A stretch of 60,677 nt of DNA from an uncultured Lachnospiraceae bacterium. Lineage in GTDB: Bacteria; Bacillota; Clostridia; Lachnospirales; Lachnospiraceae. Each line of letters opens with the position of its first letter. Positions within the stretch are counted from its first letter, which is position 1. Below, piece by piece: positions 32,290 through 40,869 of the stretch. Made by a program: the position numbers and the translations under genes. A model generated the notes under the pieces. It had not been told where the DNA came from. It was given only the letters and a program-made list of their open reading frames with translations, and made no database searches. Location: NCBI GenBank assembly GCA_947385425.1, contig CANDKY010000008.1, positions 1 through 60,677 of the forward strand, written 5' to 3'.

Positions 32290-33660
32290 ATGAAAGCAAT
32301 GAGCAATGAAGAAAAATACAAAATGATGACGGAGACTCCGGTCAGCCGCCTGATTCCCAGGCTGGCAGTGCCGACTATTATCAGTATGCTGATTACCTCT
32401 GTTTATAATATGGCGGATACCTTTTTTGTAAGCCAGTTAAGTACAAGCGCCTCCGGCGCGGTGGGCGTGAATTTTTCCCTGATGGCCATGATCCAGGCCA
32501 TTGGTTTCACTCTTGGCATGGGAAGCGGGAATTATATATCGAGGATGCTTGGGGCAAAGGAACAGGAAAAGGCGCAGCGGGCATGTTCTACGGCGGTATA
32601 TACGGCTTTTGTTTTCGGCCTTGCCCTTGCTGTCCTGGGGATTTTGAATATCGACAGGCTGGTACATATTCTTGGAGCTACGGAAACGATAGTCCCTTAT
32701 GCGAAAGATTACGGAAAATATATATTGATCGCGGCGCCCTATATGACGGTATCTTTTGTGTTTAACAATCATCTCCGTTCGCAGGGGAATGCGGCGCTTT
32801 CCATGATTGGAATTACTACAGGCGGTGTATTGAATGTGATCCTGGATCCTGTCCTGATTTTTGGTTTCGGCATGGGGATTTCCGGGGCGGCGATTGCAAC
32901 GATTTTCAGCCAGTTTGTAAGTTTCATAATTTTATTGGTTTTGGTGATCCGTTCAAAAAACGTGCTGAAGCCGCTGCCGAAATACTATACCTTCAAGGTA
33001 TGGGTTTATGGGGAAATATTGTCTGCAGGCCTGCCGACTCTCGGACGGCAGGGACTGGCAAGCGTAGCATCAGTCCTTTTAAATGTAGCCGCATCCGGTT
33101 TCGGGGATGCGGCAGTGGCGGCTATGTCTATTGTGACGAGAATAATGATGTTTATAAATTCGGCGTTAATTGGATTTGGCCAGGGATTCCAGCCTGTATG
33201 CGGATTTAATTTTGGGGCGAAACGTTATGACCGGGTGTTGGAGTCTTACTTTTTCTGCCGCCGGGTGGCGCTCGTCTTTCTGTTGGTGATGGGAGTTATT
33301 ATGTTTGCCGTTTCCACGCCGATTATGAGGCTGTTCCGGAGGGAGGATGCGGAGGTGGTCCGTATCGGTGCGCTGGCATTGAAGATGCAATGCTGTATGC
33401 TTCCTTTTCAGTCATATGTAATTATAGGGAATATGCTGACACAGTCTATTGGATACAGCTTCCGGGCGACACTCACGGCAATCAGCAAACAGGGGCTGTT
33501 TTTTATCCCGGCAATCCTGATCCTGCCTTATATTTTCGGTGTAACGGGCCTTCAGTTGGCACAGCCCGTTGCGGACGGCCTTACTTTTATACTCACACAG
33601 GTTATCGTTGTTATGGTAGTAAAGGAACTGCGGGAGATGGCCGGATCTCTTAAGAGTTAA
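32290..33660 (+). CDS. MATE-family efflux transporter
   Basis: 456 residues with twelve predicted membrane segments and the MATE pattern (LIPRLAVPTIISMLITSVYN, MADTFFVSQL, and later NSALIGFGQGFQPVCGFNFG). Members export cationic compounds or drugs using Na+ or H+. GGAGGG precedes the ATG. The 3' end overlaps the convergent AraC regulator by 11 bp. The substrate cannot be deduced. Confidence 0.93.
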   Translation: MKAMSNEEKYKMMTETPVSRLIPRLAVPTIISMLITSVYNMADTFFVSQLSTSASGAVGVNFSLMAMIQAIGFTLGMGSGNYISRMLGAKEQEKAQRACSTAVYTAFVFGLALAVLGILNIDRLVHILGATETIVPYAKDYGKYILIAAPYMTVSFVFNNHLRSQGNAALSMIGITTGGVLNVILDPVLIFGFGMGISGAAIATIFSQFVSFIILLVLVIRSKNVLKPLPKYYTFKVWVYGEILSAGLPTLGRQGLASVASVLLNVAASGFGDAAVAAMSIVTRIMMFINSALIGFGQGFQPVCGFNFGAKRYDRVLESYFFCRRVALVFLLVMGVIMFAVSTPIMRLFRREDAEVVRIGALALKMQCCMLPFQSYVIIGNMLTQSIGYSFRATLTAISKQGLFFIPAILILPYIFGVTGLQLAQPVADGLTFILTQVIVVMVVKELREMAGSLKS

Positions 33661-34552
33661 ACTGTGCATATTTTTTCGGCGATATACCAACTGCTTTTGT
33701 AAAGGATTTCAGGAAATTGCTGTAGTCGTTGAAGCCGCATTTTTCACATGCGTCCGTTACGGAATAACCTTCTGTCAAAAGGGATTTCGCAATGGTAATC
33801 CGGCGTGCGGTTATATATTTATTGATAGTCGTGCCGGTAGTGGATTTAAAGATCCTGCACAGGTAAGAACTGCTCAGATAAAAATGGGAGGATAAATTTT
33901 CCAGTGAGAGTTCTTCTGAAATATTCTGGTTGATATAAGTCAGGATATCGTCAACCTGTGCATGGTTAGCGGCCGGATTTATTGTCTGTGCGCTGTGGCA
34001 GTTCTCGTAAAAGATTTTGTTCACGAAAACCATAAGCTCCGTCAGGGCGCATTGCCCGGTCAGATCTTCGCCGAAACCATTGGCATCCGTTATTTTATGT
34101 ATCAGATATATAAAGCGTTTGCTCATTTCCGTATCGAAATGAAGTTTATGCGTGATTCCATCGTCCCGGTATGTAAAACAGCGGCTCAGATCCGTATTTG
34201 CGGAGGAGAGGGACTGCAGATAATCAGGGTAAATGGAAAGGACAATTCTTTCATGGATACCCGTATCTACCTGTGAAAGATAATGGCTTTCAAACTGGTT
34301 GATAAAAAAAATATCTCCGGGGACGATGTCATAAAAGCGGTTGTCAATCAGGAATTGTTTTCCTCCCGAAATGGAATAATAGATTTCATAGCAGTCATGT
34401 ATATGCATATCCATGGGTTTATCATCTTTATATAAATGGGCGACGGCAAAATATTTGTTGTCAATACAATATTTCATCGCCGCCTTACATGAAGTAAATT
34501 CTTTCATTTTTTTCGTATCCCTTTTCACAGACAGGTATGGTTTATAAGGCAT
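33650..34552 (-). CDS. AraC-family regulator with cupin sensor
   Basis: 300 residues: an N-terminal cupin-like sensing domain (MHIHDCYEIYYSISGGKQFLI) and a C-terminal double helix-turn-helix (LSSSYLCRIFKSTTGTTINK, then ACEKCGFNDYSNFLKSFTKA). It is divergent from the SDR/isomerase/aldolase genes and is their likely activator, with a sugar acid as the inferred effector. The start is uncertain between 34552 and 34507; neither has a clear ribosome site. Confidence 0.88.
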   Translation of the reverse strand: MPYKPYLSVKRDTKKMKEFTSCKAAMKYCIDNKYFAVAHLYKDDKPMDMHIHDCYEIYYSISGGKQFLIDNRFYDIVPGDIFFINQFESHYLSQVDTGIHERIVLSIYPDYLQSLSSANTDLSRCFTYRDDGITHKLHFDTEMSKRFIYLIHKITDANGFGEDLTGQCALTELMVFVNKIFYENCHSAQTINPAANHAQVDDILTYINQNISEELSLENLSSHFYLSSSYLCRIFKSTTGTTINKYITARRITIAKSLLTEGYSVTDACEKCGFNDYSNFLKSFTKAVGISPKKYAQFNS

Positions 34553-34740
34553 TTTATAGGTTTATTATATAATGGTTGTTCAAAATGTGCAATATTTGTG
34601 AAAAAATAAAACAGGAATTGGTATAATTGATATGGTATGATATTTACAGTAAATGAAAAAGCAGTCTGCCGTAATTTATCAAATGGAGCATCAGAGGGTG
34701 AAAGGGAATGAAAAATACCCGTGTGGGACAGGAGGGAAAA

Positions 34741-35547
34741 ATGAGCGATTTAATGAAGAAATTTTCACTGGAAGGGAAAACAGCGTGGATAACAGGAGCA
34801 TCTTATGGTATTGGGTTTGCCATTGCAAGCGCCTATGCAGAAGCAGGTGCGACAATAGTATTTAATGACATTAAGCAGGAATTAGTAGATAAAGGCCTGG
34901 CCGCTTATGAAGAAAAAGGCATCCGGGCATACGGATATGTATGTGACGTAACCGATGAGGAACAGGTGCAGGCTACGGTTGCACAGATTGAGAAGGAAGT
35001 GGGTGTTGTCGATATACTTGTAAATAATGCAGGGATTATCAAACGGATCCCAATGTGTGAAATGACGGCAGCGGAGTTCCGACAGGTTATTGATATTGAC
35101 CTCAACGGGCCTTTTATTGTTTCGAAAGCGGTGATTCCGGGCATGATAAAAAAGGGACATGGCAAAATTATAAACATCTGCTCCATGATGAGCGAATTAG
35201 GGCGTGAAACGGTATCCGCCTATGCGGCCGCCAAGGGAGGCTTAAAGATGCTGACCAGGAATATAGCGTCCGAATACGGTGAATTTAATATCCAGTGCAA
35301 CGGTATCGGGCCTGGTTATATCGCGACACCGCAGACAGCTCCGCTCAGGGAGACTCAGCCGGACGGAGCGAAACATCCTTTCGATCAATTTATTATCGCA
35401 AAAACACCGGCAGCACGCTGGGGGGAGACGGAGGACCTGCAGGGGCCGGCGGTATTCCTCGCTTCCGACGCTTCGGATTTCGTAAACGGGCATATTTTAT
35501 ATGTGGACGGCGGTATCCTGGCTTATATAGGAAAACAGCCGCAGTAA
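34741..35547 (+). CDS. SDR oxidoreductase, gluconate 5-dehydrogenase / KduD-DhuD type
   Basis: 268 residues of the classical short-chain dehydrogenase family: TGASYGIG at 18-25, NNAGI, and the catalytic S-Y-K set in ICSMMSELG and SAYAAAKGG. Best fits are gluconate 5-dehydrogenase or the reductase that converts 3-deoxy-D-glycero-2,5-hexodiulosonate to 2-keto-3-deoxygluconate (KduD, DhuD). ATG at 34741 follows AGGAGGGAAAA and is preferred over the upstream in-frame start at 34708. An RpiB-like isomerase and a KDPG aldolase follow, supporting the uronate role. Confidence 0.85.
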   Translation: MSDLMKKFSLEGKTAWITGASYGIGFAIASAYAEAGATIVFNDIKQELVDKGLAAYEEKGIRAYGYVCDVTDEEQVQATVAQIEKEVGVVDILVNNAGIIKRIPMCEMTAAEFRQVIDIDLNGPFIVSKAVIPGMIKKGHGKIINICSMMSELGRETVSAYAAAKGGLKMLTRNIASEYGEFNIQCNGIGPGYIATPQTAPLRETQPDGAKHPFDQFIIAKTPAARWGETEDLQGPAVFLASDASDFVNGHILYVDGGILAYIGKQPQ

Positions 35548-35661
35548 GCAGACGTATACGGTTTTGGTATGGTGTAATCGGAAAAGGGCCAAAAAGTCCC
35601 CCTGCCCATATTATCACTGGTGACACTGCATATATGCGGCATAGGGATTTCCTTTGAGAGA

Positions 35662-35693
35662 GGAATGTTGTTACAGGAGGAATGTTGCTACAG
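35662..35693 (+). repeat. Short tandem duplication before RpiB-like gene
   Basis: GGAATGTTGTTACAG and GGAATGTTGCTACAG occur 17 bases apart, each with GGAGG-like context. The gap 35548-35731 otherwise shows no structure. Confidence 0.6.
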
Positions 35694-35731
35694 TAACGCA
35701 GACATGATCTGCGATATGCGGAGGTATGAAA

Positions 35732-36370
35732 ATGAAAATTGCATTAATAAATGAAAACAGCCAGGCGACGAAAAATGAGATGGTATATGAAACCTTGAAG
35801 AAAGTAGTGGAACCCATGGGGCATGAAGTATTTAATTACGGAATGTACAGTGCGGAGGATGGGCATCCGCTTACTTATGTGCAAAACGGTATTCTTGCGG
35901 CGGTACTCCTTAATTCCGGCGCTGCGGACTATGTAGTCACGGGGTGCGGCACAGGCGAGGGCGCCATGCTTGCATGCAATGCATTCCCCGGGGTACTTTG
36001 CGGACATATCGTGGATCCTTCCGATGCATATATGTTTGCGCAGATAAATGACGGCAATGCGATCGCTCTTCCGTTTGCGAAAGGCTTCGGGTGGGGTGCG
36101 GAATTAAACCTGACTTATATCTTTGAAAAATTATTTGAGGGTGAAAGCGGGCAGGGATATCCGAAAGAGAGGGCGGTACCGGAACAGAGAAATAAGAAAA
36201 TCCTTGATGAAGTGAAGAAAATAACCCATCAGGACATGGAAACCATATTGAAAAACCTTGACAGGGAGTTAGTAAAGGGTGCTTTGGCAGGGGATAAATT
36301 CAGGGAATATTTCTTTGCAAATTGTAAATGTGAGAAAATGGCGGCGTGCGTAAAAGAAATTCTTGGTTAA
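35732..36370 (+). CDS. RpiB/LacAB-family sugar isomerase, DhuI-like
   Basis: About 213 residues in the ribose-5-phosphate isomerase B / LacA-LacB fold: KIALINENSQATKNE, ADYVVTGCGTGEGAMLACN and the substrate loop GVLCGHIVDPSDA. It is longer than RpiB (about 150), as in the DhuI-type isomerases that act on 4-deoxy-5-keto-uronate released from unsaturated uronic acids. ATG at 35732 is chosen because GGAGG ends only one base before the ATG at 35726. It lies between the SDR and the aldolase, in the order expected for that pathway. Confidence 0.75.
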   Translation: MKIALINENSQATKNEMVYETLKKVVEPMGHEVFNYGMYSAEDGHPLTYVQNGILAAVLLNSGAADYVVTGCGTGEGAMLACNAFPGVLCGHIVDPSDAYMFAQINDGNAIALPFAKGFGWGAELNLTYIFEKLFEGESGQGYPKERAVPEQRNKKILDEVKKITHQDMETILKNLDRELVKGALAGDKFREYFFANCKCEKMAACVKEILG

Positions 36371-36459
36371 ATTTGTCCTTTATACTAAACATATTCCGGA
36401 AATTGTTGTATAATATTTGTTGAAACTATTGTCCCCAATATGATCAGAAAGGAAAAATT

Positions 36460-37422
36460 ATGAATCCTGTAGTAGAAGAAATCAGTAAAATCGGCATAGT
36501 ACCGGTAATTGCCCTGGATGATGCAAAAGATGCGAAACCATTGGCGGAAGCGTTATGCAAAGGGGGGCTTCCCTGTGCGGAGGTAACTTTCAGGACGGAT
36601 GCTGCGGAAGAGTCCATCCGTATTATGGCGGAAGAATTTCCCGAGATGCTGGTGGGCGCGGGAACAGTTCTGACTACTGAGCAGGTTGACCGTGCCGTGG
36701 GCGCAGGGGCAAAATTTGTCGTAAGCCCCGGTTTAAACCCTAAAGTCGTATCTTACTGTGTGGAAAAGAACATCCCGATACTTCCCGGAACGTCCAATCC
36801 AAGCGATGTGGAAGCGGCGATTGAACTGGGGTTGGAAGTGGTGAAATTCTTCCCTGCGGAACAGGCAGGCGGAATCAATATGATTAAGGCGATGAGCGCG
36901 CCTTATACAAAAATGAAATTCATGCCTACCGGCGGCGTGAATGCAAACAACCTGAAAGATTACCTTGACTTCAATAAGATTGTAGCATGCGGCGGAAGCT
37001 GGATGGTGAAAAAGGATCTTGTGGCAGCAGGCAAGTTTGATGAAATCGAGGCGCTGACAAGGGAAGCGGTAAACAAGATGCTGGGCTTTGAATTAAGGCA
37101 CGTCGGTATCAATGAAACGGATGAAGAGTCTGCAGAAAAGACGGCAAGCGCTTTCGAGGCTATATTCGGAATGACAAAGAAAGCAGGGAACAGTTCCATT
37201 TTCGCCGGTACGGCAGTAGAGGTAATGAAGAAACCTTATCTCGGAGCAAAGGGGCATATTGCAATCGGGACAAACTATATCGAAAGGGCTGTGTACCATT
37301 TGGAGAGGCAGGGCGTAGTGTTTGATGAGAGCACGGCTTCGAAGGATGAAAAGGGACGCATGAAGGCTATTTATATGAAGGATGAAATCGGCGGGTTTGC
37401 GGTCCATCTTTTGCAGAAATAA
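36460..37422 (+). CDS. KHG/KDPG aldolase fused to a VOC-like domain
   Basis: Residues 1-205 are a class I KHG/KDPG aldolase: EVTFRT (Glu41, Arg45), GAGTV, and the Schiff-base lysine in VVKFFPAEQ (Lys129). It cleaves 2-keto-3-deoxy-6-phosphogluconate to pyruvate and glyceraldehyde 3-phosphate. Residues about 208-320 form an extra domain (LRHVGINETDEESAEKTASA, IERAVYHLERQGVVF, GFAVHLLQK) that looks like one glyoxalase/VOC module. Ordinary KdgA is about 210 residues, so this is a fusion. A terminator follows. No KDG kinase gene is present in the window. Confidence 0.9.
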   Translation: MNPVVEEISKIGIVPVIALDDAKDAKPLAEALCKGGLPCAEVTFRTDAAEESIRIMAEEFPEMLVGAGTVLTTEQVDRAVGAGAKFVVSPGLNPKVVSYCVEKNIPILPGTSNPSDVEAAIELGLEVVKFFPAEQAGGINMIKAMSAPYTKMKFMPTGGVNANNLKDYLDFNKIVACGGSWMVKKDLVAAGKFDEIEALTREAVNKMLGFELRHVGINETDEESAEKTASAFEAIFGMTKKAGNSSIFAGTAVEVMKKPYLGAKGHIAIGTNYIERAVYHLERQGVVFDESTASKDEKGRMKAIYMKDEIGGFAVHLLQK

Positions 37423-37443
37423 AAAGCGGGGTAATGTAATTGC

Positions 37444-37477
37444 GGGGGAACTGCCGGCAGGGCTGGCGGTTCCTTTT
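37444..37477 (+). terminator. Terminator after KDPG aldolase
   Basis: GGAACTGCC / GGCGGTTCC stem followed by TTTTTG. Confidence 0.85.
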
Positions 37478-37572
37478 TGTGCAGCCCCATGCAGAGATTA
37501 TTGAATAGTATTTTTGGGAAAATGAGATAACGTCCGAAGAGTTCTTCTGTATGTTGCAACGGAATTACATAT

Positions 37573-37806
37573 GCTTAGGAAGTGTATGTAAATAACCTAT
37601 GCCGTTTGCTGGTCTTTTTCTCCGATAGCAAGTTACTACGTAACTGCCCAAAATCAGTTACATAGCCCTAAGGAATCCACCATTCTGATACCCCCTTAGG
37701 GCAAAGCCCGCTATGCGCCCGATTTTGGGTAATTACGTAGTAATTTTGCACACTCAGAGAAAAATCCAGCGCAACTGTCACAGGTTATTTACATACAGTT
37801 CCTTAG
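37573..37806. repeat. Palindromic element A, complete, about 234 bp
   Basis: Outer arms (CTTAGGAAGTGTATGTAAAT on the left; the reverse strand of the right end reads CTAAGGAACTGTATGTAAAT) pair over about 85 bp, including GTTACTACGTAA / TTACGTAGTAA and CCCAAAATC / GATTTTGGG. The interior has a CCCTAAGG / CCTTAGGG hairpin. Partial copies occur at 7672-7743 and 24669-24736. On the minus strand the right terminus supplies the TAA stop of the next gene. Confidence 0.9.
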
Positions 37807-38609
37807 TCGTCGGGGTTCTGCAAAAGATGGATATTATCCTTTGCGTCATGGATATCTTCCAATGTATCACGGATATCATACAACGTAAACAGGTATTTGA
37901 TATATTGGATTACCGTTTCCGTCCGCGGCGTATTCGCAATCACGCCCAGATACACCGTATCCCCAAAACCGGCCGACCGGATCAGTTTTGTTTCGGATAA
38001 GTCCAGCCCGTAGCAATGTTCTTTCGTTACTGCCTGATAGGGCAGGGACGGGTCAAGGGCAAGGTCATCCGCATTGTCTTCCAGAATGACGATATTGCTG
38101 GCAAGGGCAGGTTTCAGGGTTTCGTATAAATCCGGGTCATTTGCGGCGAGGAAGCCGTCAAGGTCATACAGATATCCGTTTTGGGAAAAGGCGTCGAAGG
38201 CTTCCTTATTCATGAGGACTATGTCCATCAGCTTCCCTTCAATAGCGGCCAGGATTTTCATACGCGAAGCATAGGTATATTCGTGGTAAGCATTCAGTTC
38301 GTCGTCCGTCAGATAAAGTCCGGTATACAGCTCCAGTTCACAGGAGGAAGGATCCGCTTCCAGATAATCAAGAAAATCGTTTTCTAACGTTTCCGTCAGG
38401 GTTTCCCCGGTGGTCACGTTTACCAAAGCAGTGTAGAGAAGGATGTCCTTATGGGTGAGTCTGCCATAAATGTGATAGCCGGTAAAGTACAGGAAGATGC
38501 AGAGGATGGCAAGGGGAAATTTATAGTAGCACAGGATATGCTGCATTTTTTTTCGTCCGTGCAGTGTATTCAGATTGTCATCTTTCAGCAATACAGACAG
38601 ATGTTTCAT
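37803..38609 (-). CDS. Membrane-anchored extracytoplasmic protein of unknown function
   Basis: 268 residues with a basic cytoplasmic N-terminus, one membrane segment at about 33-50, then a soluble domain. No named family is recognised. Parts of the soluble domain (KLMDIVLMNKEAFDAFSQNG, YLYDLDGFLAA) resemble the core of solute-binding proteins, so it may be a degenerate sugar-binding sensor. It follows a YesL-like gene by 42 bp in the same orientation. The TAA stop lies in palindromic element A, so the original C-terminus may be altered. Confidence 0.7.
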   Translation of the reverse strand: MKHLSVLLKDDNLNTLHGRKKMQHILCYYKFPLAILCIFLYFTGYHIYGRLTHKDILLYTALVNVTTGETLTETLENDFLDYLEADPSSCELELYTGLYLTDDELNAYHEYTYASRMKILAAIEGKLMDIVLMNKEAFDAFSQNGYLYDLDGFLAANDPDLYETLKPALASNIVILEDNADDLALDPSLPYQAVTKEHCYGLDLSETKLIRSAGFGDTVYLGVIANTPRTETVIQYIKYLFTLYDIRDTLEDIHDAKDNIHLLQNPDD

Positions 38610-38651
38610 AGTTTTTTTGTAAACCTCCTCCCAGATGGATTTTTATTTCTG

Positions 38652-39308
38652 TTATTCCGCTTCCTGATCTGCAGTCTGTCCGTTTTCAGGCGCTTCCGCT
38701 TTTTCGGCACAAAGTTGCAGGATATTGGCCAGAAAATAGGAACACAGCAGGGCACAGAGCCCTTCTCCAAAGATGATTGCCGGTGTAAAAATATTGATGA
38801 CAATAAATGCCATGGCAAAATAGATAACAGCCATAAGCGCGGTGCACAGGAGAAAACGCATGCCCAGCATGATGGAATTTAAAAACATGGCTTTGATTGT
38901 ATTTTCAAACCTTGCAAGGAGCGGGAATATGTACATCAGGATAATGGCATAAGCAGCCAGGATAACGAAGAAGATTGCCGTGCCCAGCGTCCAGATGGCA
39001 CTTTCGGAGTGCATATGGTAAAAAATGTAACCATCCAAAGCAAGGATGATACCCAATGCCAGAAGAATGAGCCAGATTACGGTGGCTTTTTTGAAATTCT
39101 GGCGGAAGGCACGGAAAAAGGATTTAGTGATATTGCCTTCTTCGTCCTTTGCCAGTTTCAAAGTTACATAAAAGAGTGCCGTTGTGGATGCTCCTGCTGT
39201 CACAATGGGCAGGCAGCAGAAGAACCATAAGACATTCAGGTAAGCGCTGTAGGCTATTTTGGTAAAAACAAGCATCAGTTTTCCTTCCGGATTCAGCAGA
39301 CTGTTCAT
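38652..39308 (-). CDS. YesL-family (DUF624) membrane protein
   Basis: About 218 residues with five or six membrane segments and the family start (NPEGKLMLVFTKIAYSAYLN, then WFFCCLPIVTAGASTTALFY). YesL proteins accompany carbohydrate ABC transporters and YesM/YesN systems; their function is unknown. ATG at 39308 is preceded by AGGAGGAAAATT; the open frame to 39380 lacks family similarity. A LacI-operator-like AACGTTTGTT lies just upstream at 39352. Confidence 0.85.
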   Translation of the reverse strand: MNSLLNPEGKLMLVFTKIAYSAYLNVLWFFCCLPIVTAGASTTALFYVTLKLAKDEEGNITKSFFRAFRQNFKKATVIWLILLALGIILALDGYIFYHMHSESAIWTLGTAIFFVILAAYAIILMYIFPLLARFENTIKAMFLNSIMLGMRFLLCTALMAVIYFAMAFIVINIFTPAIIFGEGLCALLCSYFLANILQLCAEKAEAPENGQTADQEAE

Positions 39309-39349
39309 AATTTTCCTCCTAGTTGGTTTATGATATGCCGTCATGTATG

Positions 39350-39366
39350 GCAACGTTTGTTTAATA
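39350..39366 (-). promoter_or_regulatory. LacI operator-like site before yesL-like gene
   Basis: CAACGTTTGTTTA shares AACGTTTGTT with the reverse strand of the AAACGTTT site before the second LacI gene (46176-46188). On the minus strand it directly follows a TATATT hexamer, a typical repressor position. Confidence 0.5.
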
Positions 39367-39399
39367 TAAAGACAGTTCACGGAACGCGCTGTCTGTTGT

Positions 39400-40461
39400 T
39401 TAGTCGCTGGTGGATTCCCTGTAGATCAGGCTTGTTTCCGTATGCATAGTCCGGAAATTCAGGGATGGCTGCCTGATTCTGGACATCAATAGATGTACTG
39501 CGGAGAATCCCATAATCTGGCTGTGGATATGGATAGTGGTAAGAGTGGGCGTTACAATCTTGGATTCCGGGGAATCGTCAAACCCGCAGAGCCATATATC
39601 GCCCGGAACGGATACACCCATATCCTTCAGGATCTTTAGTGTATCCAATGCCACGAAGTCATTGGCACACAGGAAGGCTTCCGGCATGTCATCTTTTTTA
39701 AGGCAGTCTGCCAGATATTCCAGGTAATTATGACTATCGGGGTTTTTTATATCCTGTCTGTTACCGATGATGCAGTCCTTCTCAAGACAGGGAATGCCTA
39801 AAAGGTGCATGGCGTTCCGGTAGGCCATATATCGTTCAAAAAAGGAATGGCAGTGCATGCATTCCCCTATGAAGCCGATCCGCTTCTTTCCCCGCCTGTT
39901 CAATTCGCGGATAAGGGAAAAGATGTTATTCTGGTTTTCCATATAAATGCAGTCTGCTTTAAAGTAAATTCCCGGAACGATTACAGGGGAATCTACAAAT
40001 AGGACAGGAATCCCAAGTTCGCAGAGCATGGCAGCATAATCCCGGTGGAACATTTCCAGACAGAGGAAACCGGCAGTCTTTTCTTTATTATAAGAAAGGG
40101 GAAGCTGTAATCCTTCTATTTCCTCCCCGCAGACCCTGTGCATGCTCAGACTGTAGCCCAGAAGAGAAATCTCCCGTTGGAATTTATCAAGCATGGTAGA
40201 GGCAAAATGGGAGTTACCGATAAAGCTGGTGCTGATCAATGCGATTTCATTTTTTTCTATGGCGGGTTCCGGCCTGCCTCCTTTCAGATTGGAGAAGGTT
40301 AGGTAGGAAAATTGTTTATATCCCATGTCTGCGGCTTTCTGTAGAATCCTTTCCCTTGTGGCATCGGCCAGAAGTCCTGTGTTGTTGATAGCTTTTGAAA
40401 CGGTATTTCTGGATACGCCCAGCTCATCTGCGATATCCTGTATTGTCACTCGTTCTGCCAT
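39400..40461 (-). CDS. LacI-family transcriptional regulator 1
   Basis: 353 residues: an N-terminal helix-turn-helix (VTIQDIADELGVSRNTVSKA) and a periplasmic-binding-protein-like sensor ending in WLCGFDDSPESKIVTPTLTT. It is divergent from the sugar ABC operon. A near-twin lies at 46214-47275 with the same recognition helix (SRNTVSKAINNTGLL), so both should read the same operator. It is probably a repressor of the fructan/sucrose locus. Confidence 0.92.
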   Translation of the reverse strand: MAERVTIQDIADELGVSRNTVSKAINNTGLLADATRERILQKAADMGYKQFSYLTFSNLKGGRPEPAIEKNEIALISTSFIGNSHFASTMLDKFQREISLLGYSLSMHRVCGEEIEGLQLPLSYNKEKTAGFLCLEMFHRDYAAMLCELGIPVLFVDSPVIVPGIYFKADCIYMENQNNIFSLIRELNRRGKKRIGFIGECMHCHSFFERYMAYRNAMHLLGIPCLEKDCIIGNRQDIKNPDSHNYLEYLADCLKKDDMPEAFLCANDFVALDTLKILKDMGVSVPGDIWLCGFDDSPESKIVTPTLTTIHIHSQIMGFSAVHLLMSRIRQPSLNFRTMHTETSLIYRESTSD

Positions 40462-40869
40462 AGCGTTTATAACCCTCCTTTGCTTTCTTTTTAATATAAT
40501 AAGCTGACACGCGAAGAAAATCAGTGTATGTTTCCTTTGCTTTTAGTATAATGCACAAGTTGAAATGTGTCAAATGTAAAATTAAATAATTCATTTATAA
40601 TGAGAAATTATAATTACTATGTCTTTTAATATGAAATATAGTATAAAATTACTAAAAAAATGAACATTTATAAAAAAGAAATAAAAAAATATGTTTCAAA
40701 TGTAAAATAAAAGTATTGACCGAAAAATAAATGTGTGATATTGTATAGTTACAAAAATAAAAAATGTTTTACAAATGCACAATATGCGCGTGACGGGAAG
40801 GGAGGAAAAAGCAAGAGTGCAGAAAGGTAAAACAGAGAGCAGAAAATAAAAATAGAAAGGAGAAAATCT
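40462..40869. promoter_or_regulatory. Control region of sugar ABC operon
   Basis: A promoter TTGACC-17-TATTGT lies at 40716-40744. The motif TCAAATGTAAAAT occurs at 40569 and 40695, and a related GCATTTGTAAAAC on the minus strand at about 40766-40778, flanking the promoter. These repeated sites are candidates for regulator binding. The region is otherwise very AT-rich. Confidence 0.6.
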
